Below, piece by piece: positions 59,040-64,000 of a stretch of DNA of 64,000 nt; position 1 is the stretch's first letter, and every line of letters starts with the position of its first letter. The notes under the pieces are model-generated. The model was given only the letters and a program-made list of their open reading frames with translations, made no database searches and was not told the DNA's origin. The translations under genes were made by a program, and so were the position numbers. Source of the DNA: Powellomyces hirtus (taxonomy: Eukaryota > Chytridiomycota > Chytridiomycetes > Spizellomycetales > Powellomycetaceae). The DNA is taken from positions 310,001-374,000 of the forward strand of contig JAHLKG010000024.1 of the NCBI GenBank assembly GCA_025526995.1, given 5' to 3'.

Positions 59040-61629
59040 ATGGACACTCCACAACCTCATGCTGAAAATATTAAGGGTAAATACTTCGACATACTTCCTA
59101 GTGTTAGGCCCACAGGGCCTCTTGCTTCACAGTACTGCTGGCTTGGGCAAGTCCTGCTTTTTGTTCTCAATTGCGCGTACTGATAGTCTCCCTTGTGCAT
59201 CAATCCATGCAGTGGTTGTCCGCTGCCGGCCGCCAACATTGAAGGAAATATGCGTGAACAAAGCGAATAGCGCCGACCTGGTTACATCCGAGCTCGAAAC
59301 TCTCAAAGCCTTCATTGCATCCCCACCGCCCTCCACCGTCAACAAACAAACCGACCCACTCGAATTATCCACAGCCTTCCCAATCCACTGCGACTCCTGC
59401 GACGCTACCATCTCCGTCTGCTCAGTCCGCGACACCACCCTCACCACCGGCACGGGCGCCACCACCCGCGAATTCGAATTCGACGACGTGTTTACCCCCA
59501 ATGATGGCCAGGAGGACGTGTACCGGATTGCGGTCAAGGAGATTGTGGAGGCTGCGTCGTGTGGGTTCACGGGAACGGTGTTTGCGTATGGGAATACCGG
59601 CAGTGGGAAAACGCATACGATTTTGGGGAATGCGGTCGCGTTGGCAGAGTTGGCACTGAGTGATGGAAAGGCCGATGGGAATGGGCAGGTGGAGGTGCCC
59701 AGGGATGCGGGAATCCTACCCCGAATTTGCATCAATTTGTTCGAATCGGTCGCGCAGCTGGACTGTGTTGTGCAGTTGTCTTACCTCGAGATATATAATG
59801 AAGAGTTGTTCGATCTTCTCGCGTTGGATTCGGCGTCCGACACCAGTGCAGGTCTCCGCATCCGTGCGTCTAACGACAACACCCCCGGCGGTGGTGGCGG
59901 TGTTAGAGTCACCAACCTAACCGAACGCAATTTTGAAGACCCCGCCTCGCTCATCAAATCCATCTGCGAGTGCGCCGAGAAGCGCAAAACCGCCAAAACA
60001 CTGCTCAACGCCGGATCCAGCCGCTCACACACCATCTGCATGTTGACCGTCATGGAACGCTGTCGCGACGAGTTTGGCGCTGAAGCGTTCTTCCAACGCG
60101 GCAAACTCAATGTTGTCGATCTGGCCGGATCAGAAAACATAGGCAAATCGGGCGCAACCAAACTCAACCAGAAAGAAGCCGGTACCATCAACCAGTCCCT
60201 CTTGGCCCTCGGACGCGTCATCACGGCGCTGAATGAAGGCAACACCCACATTCCGTACCGAGACAGCAAACTCACCCGTCTCCTGCAGGATTCGATCGGT
60301 GGGTCAACGCGGACTATCATGATTGCTAATATTGGACCTGCGGCTACCTCGGTTAGCGAAACACTTAATACCTTGACATACGCCAGCGGGGTGCGGCGCA
60401 TTGAGAATAAACCGGTCGTCAATGCCGAATTTGTTAAAAATGTACTGAACCAGAAGGAAGCCCAGGTTGCATTCCTCAAATCCCGCCTGGCGCAAGTGAA
60501 GCAGCACATGGAGGCCGCTCAGCACAAACGCGACTCGACTTCCGAACGTGACAGAGAGGAGACTAAACGCGAGATGCTGAACCTGGTTGAATCCCATATC
60601 CGGGCCGTCGACGGTAACCTCGACGGCCTCGAATACAAGATCCGGGAATTTGACTCGACTCTTGAACAGTCTTGTACGGCCATGCGCGCGGCGTTAGAGG
60701 AGAAAGTGACCGAAATGCGGCAGGACATGGAGGACAGAATCAAAGAACAACGCGATTCCTTCACCGCTTTGATCACAACAGGTCTTGATCTCGAACTCCA
60801 GAACCTGCGGACATCGGGCAAGGCGTTGTTGCAAAACGCACGCGAGAACCTTAGAGCTGCGGCTGTTCAGCCGCTGGATCAGGAATCGGAACAGGACGCC
60901 AATGATCAGCTCATGCGGCTGTTTGATCTCGACACCGTGGATGATGACGTTAGACAAACCAATGAACAACAATCACAACAACCACAACAGCCGCCCATGC
61001 TGTTCGAAACAACCCCCAAACGCAGCTTCAGCTCCACCGCCACCAAAACCCCACGGACGACCAAATCCAAAACCCCGATGCGGCCCCACAAACCCTCCGA
61101 CCCCGCCGGCACACCCCAAATGTCGCGGCTGTCGAACAGAGCTGCCAAATCACCCTCCTTATCAACGGTCCGCAAACCACAGCTGAAACGTAGCGTCTCT
61201 GCGATCCCGGGCAAGACCACCTCCTCTGCGTCTTCCACCCCTTCGAAAACCAAATCTACAGCAACACCCGCCACAGCAACTAAATCGCGACTGGCGGCGG
61301 CGACCCACACGTTACTCCGTCGACATGACTCGAAAGTTGCGATGGAAAAAATACGTGAGATGACGCAGCCTGCTCAGGCATCGCCTGTCAAACTACAACC
61401 GAAGATGGACCCAGGGAAAGGAGTCTCTGATACGGAGAACGTCGCCAGTGGTGATAACGAGGTGAACATTGAGGTGGATGCCAATGCGTCGACACCATCC
61501 GCCAAAGAACTTTCAAAGGCACCAGGAAGACCTAAAAAAGACAGCAAAACACCTGGCAAAAGATCGGGCGACGAAATAGCCACTAGGTTGCGAACTCCTG
61601 CCAAGCGAAACCAGATTACGGAATTTTAG
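59040..61629 (+). CDS. Kinesin motor protein, kinesin-5 (BimC/Eg5)-like
   Basis: A microtubule motor. Exon 1 (59040-59076) encodes MDTPQPHAENIK. After a GTAAAT intron, exon 2 (59213-61629) begins VVVRCRPPTLKE; the join restores the canonical N-terminal strand (the first exon is not seen if the frame is read through the intron). P-loop GNTGSGKTHT, switch I NAGSSRSHTI, switch II LVDLAGSEN, and IPYRDSKLTRLLQDSIGGST are present. VVQLSYLEIYNEELFDLLAL, GRVITALNEG and IENKPVVN resemble kinesin-5. A coiled coil follows (FLKSRLAQVKQHMEAAQHKR) and a basic S/T/P-rich tail ends at TAG 61627-61629. About 817 residues. The tail is shorter than Eg5 and I see no clear BimC box, so the subfamily is only probable. 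Confidence 0.85.
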
Positions 61630-61860
61630 CATGGACAATGGCTTCTTCGGCCCAGATCTAGATGATGGTACCCTGTAAATGTTTGTGTATTGTTCCCCAT
61701 ATGTGTATATACTTAGTATACTTGCGTTCTAACATTGGCACCGCTGGACTTCAACTAGCCGTCCCCACCTGGTCTCCCTCCAACCAGTTGCTATGCAGGG
61801 GTCCGTTGTTGATGGACCAGGGCGATCCACTTGGATAATCTGGACGCAAAGTCACATCGT
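61630..61860. other. Kinesin 3' flank
   Basis: Short downstream region. On the minus strand the codons reading WSINNGPLHSNWLEGDQ are open, perhaps a frame-shifted end of the relic to the right. Confidence 0.35.
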
Positions 61861-63110
61861 TTCCCTCAACCTTCACTTTAAATAGCTCCCCTTCCGGTGC
61901 CTTGGCCGTAACATTTTACAAAGCCATCTTCCTCGTCCACCTCATACTCGTCCCAAAAGTCCAAATCCCATACGTCCACCAAATCTTTCTTCGCAGCCTC
62001 GTTCGCTTCGAAAAGTCCCACGGATTTCGGTTTCGACGTCCTCGCTATCCCATGCGGGTGTACCCTTGCGAATGACTTGCCATACTGTGGGTATGCGGGA
62101 AGCCGTCCTTGCAACTGAGATGAGTGGCAGCCGCTTCAACCTCCACATTCGTCAAATGAGCTGCAGGGATCACGATCAGACCCACAAACCGACGCTCATC
62201 TGCAGATCGTGAAAGTTGGAACCAGAACGTTTACACCCTTCCCAACGAAGGCAACACGATCAGTACCGTCTTTGAACTCCTCGGTAAAGGCTTGTAAGCA
62301 GGGGTTAAAGATCCTCCTGGTTGATCCTGTTCTCGTCGCAGAGCACATGGTATTAGTGAAACAGTTGTATGAAGTTGGTGGTGTGACTCCTATCAGATAA
62401 CGACGCCATCAGTGGTGGACTCTATGACAATGATGATCCCATTATCATTGACTTACCAGTGTACTGGGAGGCGCAATGTCAAAAGGGTAACTGATACTGC
62501 CACCCCTGACCTACCTCCCTTCGGGCCGCAGGTGCCACAGTAGAGAAAAAGCGAGTGTTGTGATGCTTCCGACATGCAACATACGTGATTGCAGCGTCAG
62601 CAGCCGCACGGATTGCATTAACCTCAGCCTTGATAATGGAATCAAATTCCCCCTTGGAGACACCATTGCGATAGACCAAGATTTAAGTGGGACCGACCTT
62701 GTTCTTTGCAATGCCAAAGCGCGCGACAGAGTGGCGTGGAGGCCGTGGGCTCTGCCCTCACATGTTCTTTGCTTTCCTCCCACCTCAACTTGGACAGCGT
62801 GACACCTGGTCAGTTGAGGCCGACCAGCAGGTTCCTTGACGATCCTTTCAAAGACGCCGGCATTCCAGTCTTTGTTGCGAATGACACCAGTTTACCACAA
62901 AAGGTTGGGTTCTGCCATAGTGATTCGCATACCGCTGTTGCTGCACGTTGATACCATCTGGGTGATGAAGTTTTGAACTGCCGCGGGTGGACTGCCCAGT
63001 TTTCAATGCTCCGGGAATGGGGTTTGAGGACGGTGAACGGGGTTCGGGGGTAGAAGTTGCGGTGGCGGAGGCGCTTACCATTTCGGTGCATAATACTGTC
63101 GCCAGTCTTC
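61861..63110 (-). pseudogene. Decayed Argonaute (MID/PIWI) gene
   Basis: Argonaute proteins bind small guide RNAs in gene silencing. On the minus strand, segments appear in the family's order but in different frames. Near 63050-62940, FYPRTPFTVLKPH ... ENWAV fits the MID entry. Near 62890-62820, FATKTGMPASLKGSSRNLLV fits the strand before the PIWI core. At 62679-62540, YRNGVSKGEFDSII, EVNAIRAA and ITYVACRKHHNTRFF match the PIWI block closely. Near 62195-62125, VGLIVIPAAHLTNVE fits the final catalytic-His strand. It is broken: an in-frame TAA (62683-62685) abuts the PIWI block, frame shifts separate every segment, and the GADVTHP region is absent from a gap of only about 100 bp. The second catalytic Asp is Asn (YRNG). 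I call it a pseudogene; sequencing error or an unusual intron pattern is less likely. Confidence 0.6.
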
Positions 63111-64000
63111 CTGCAAGGGCCTGGCTATAACTATTCCTTGCAGTCAGTCAGCTGCTGCAACTGCATTTCGCTTGTTTCAAGGATTTCCAACAGCACAACC
63201 CGACTCAAGGCAGTTCGCTCCTAGCCAACTACCAGCGGCCGAAACCGCGCCCGTGTCTTGGACTGCATACCCGCACTTGGCGGCCAGCGAAATTATATGG
63301 AGGTCCACGGAACCTGCCCTTCAAGCGCTAAAGCCAACGATGCTGCCATGAGAGATCTGGACAAATATGTTTGGAAATGGGACTGCGAAAATGGAAATGT
63401 GGACGTTATGGATGGGTTCAACGTAATTAGCTTGGACGCCAAACGTGATGTACATAACCCAGGTTGAACCAGAAGCATGTACATAGTTTTCGGCACTGGG
63501 TTTTGTGGTGGCGGCCATGATGGCGAATCCCCGGTTGCAGACTCCACCGCTTCACCAAGCCCGGTCACGGTCGGACGTTTGTTTGTTGCTTGCGCATGTA
63601 TCTCATGCTGGGACTCCAAGTCTGCGGACGAGAGCGTTTGACTGCTCCGGAGGTCGCGTTATTTTGTTGTCCGAGCATCTTGAAGAAGTGGGTGGACACT
63701 CTACGGTGTGCACGACGGGTCGCACTTCACGCCGGCTGCTACCATAGAGTAAACGCGTTAACGTTGCCCCCCTTGGATAACGGACCAGATCACATCGACT
63801 TTTGATCACGCCCTTCATGCCTCATGTAGTGCGACAGAGACAGAGCCAGTCAAGGCATCGTGCACAGCATCTTCTCCGAATCTTCCTCGAATAGAATTTC
63901 TGGGTGCCCTTTGTCTGTTCATTGTCCCTATTTTCCGCTTTCACATTTGCATTGGTTTATCTTGGCCATCTTAGCTTACCGCCTTATTGACCTAGCGGCG
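63111..64000. other. Right-end region, no supported gene
   Basis: This would be expected to hold the N and PAZ parts of the Argonaute relic, but I recognise neither on the minus strand. A plus-strand open frame (63258-63467) has no domain I know. The sequence may be decayed coding DNA. Confidence 0.4.

Noticed and set aside
61861..63110. Degenerate retroelement reading (RNase H or integrase)
   Set aside because: First considered because of broken frames. No YxDD, DDE or zinc-knuckle motif is present, while the NGVSKGEF, AIRAA and HHNTRFF series matches Argonaute.

Overview
The window looks like nuclear DNA of a fungus, most plausibly an early-diverging (chytrid-like) lineage. The reasons are: compact genes on both strands with many short GT...AG introns (about 55-130 nt, some larger); standard stop codons; conserved opisthokont proteins (EPL1, XRN1, exportin-t, RAD52, BUD31, kinesin, RasGEF, RhoGAP); and animal-like families rarely discussed in yeasts (a TMEM128-type membrane protein, a LENG8-type SAC3 protein, a SEL1-MYND protein). 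The lineage is inferred from gene content; no marker in the window names the species. I see no CRISPR array, insertion sequence, phage gene or intact retroelement.

Layout. 0.75-4.7 kb (-): EPL1, the NuA4 scaffold. 5.6-6.5 kb (+): ribosomal protein eS17, whose first coding exon is only the ATG. 7.0-9.1 kb (+): WRNIP1/Mgs1 AAA ATPase. 9.6-10.3 kb (+): NHP6-type HMG-box protein. 11.0-11.6 kb (+): splicing factor BUD31. 11.9-17.7 kb (-): XRN1. 18.1-20.1 kb (+): isovaleryl-CoA dehydrogenase. 20.4-24.2 kb (-): exportin-t. 24.8-27.1 kb (+): RAD52. 27.3-27.8 kb (-): TMEM128-like. 28.2-30.4 kb (+): an uncharacterised Myb/SANT plus U-box protein. 31.1-34.4 kb (+): RasGEF with two ubiquitin-like (RBD-type) segments. 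36.6-37.8 kb (+): intronless secreted subtilisin. 38.9-41.8 kb (-): LENG8/THP3 SAC3-domain protein. 42.1-43.2 kb (+): ribose-5-phosphate isomerase. 43.3-44.4 kb (-): atypical SDR. 44.8 kb (-) and 54.1 kb (+): two identical tRNA-Gln(CUG) genes. 45.3-51.0 kb (-): PH-RhoGAP. 52.3-53.6 kb (-): peroxisomal 3-ketoacyl-CoA thiolase with a PTS2. 54.9-58.5 kb (-): SEL1-repeat/polyQ/MYND protein. 59.0-61.6 kb (+): kinesin-5-like motor. About 61.9-63.1 kb (-): a broken Argonaute (MID/PIWI) relic.

Functionally the window is mostly housekeeping: transcription and chromatin (EPL1, NHP6), RNA processing, export and decay (BUD31, XRN1, exportin-t, LENG8), translation (eS17, tRNA-Gln), genome maintenance (MGS1, RAD52), GTPase signalling (RasGEF, RhoGAP) and metabolism (IVD, thiolase, RPI). 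No biosynthetic cluster or operon-like arrangement is visible. Neighbouring genes often share divergent promoters (EPL1/RPS17, XRN1/IVD, XPOT/RAD52, TMEM128/Myb-U-box, SEL1-MYND/kinesin).

The most unusual items are the decayed Argonaute at the right end, the Myb/SANT-U-box fusion, the SEL1-MYND protein whose zinc finger is split by an intron, three repeated RSRRPST modules in the RhoGAP tail, the RasGEF with two RBD-like modules, and the intronless, highly codon-biased subtilisin.
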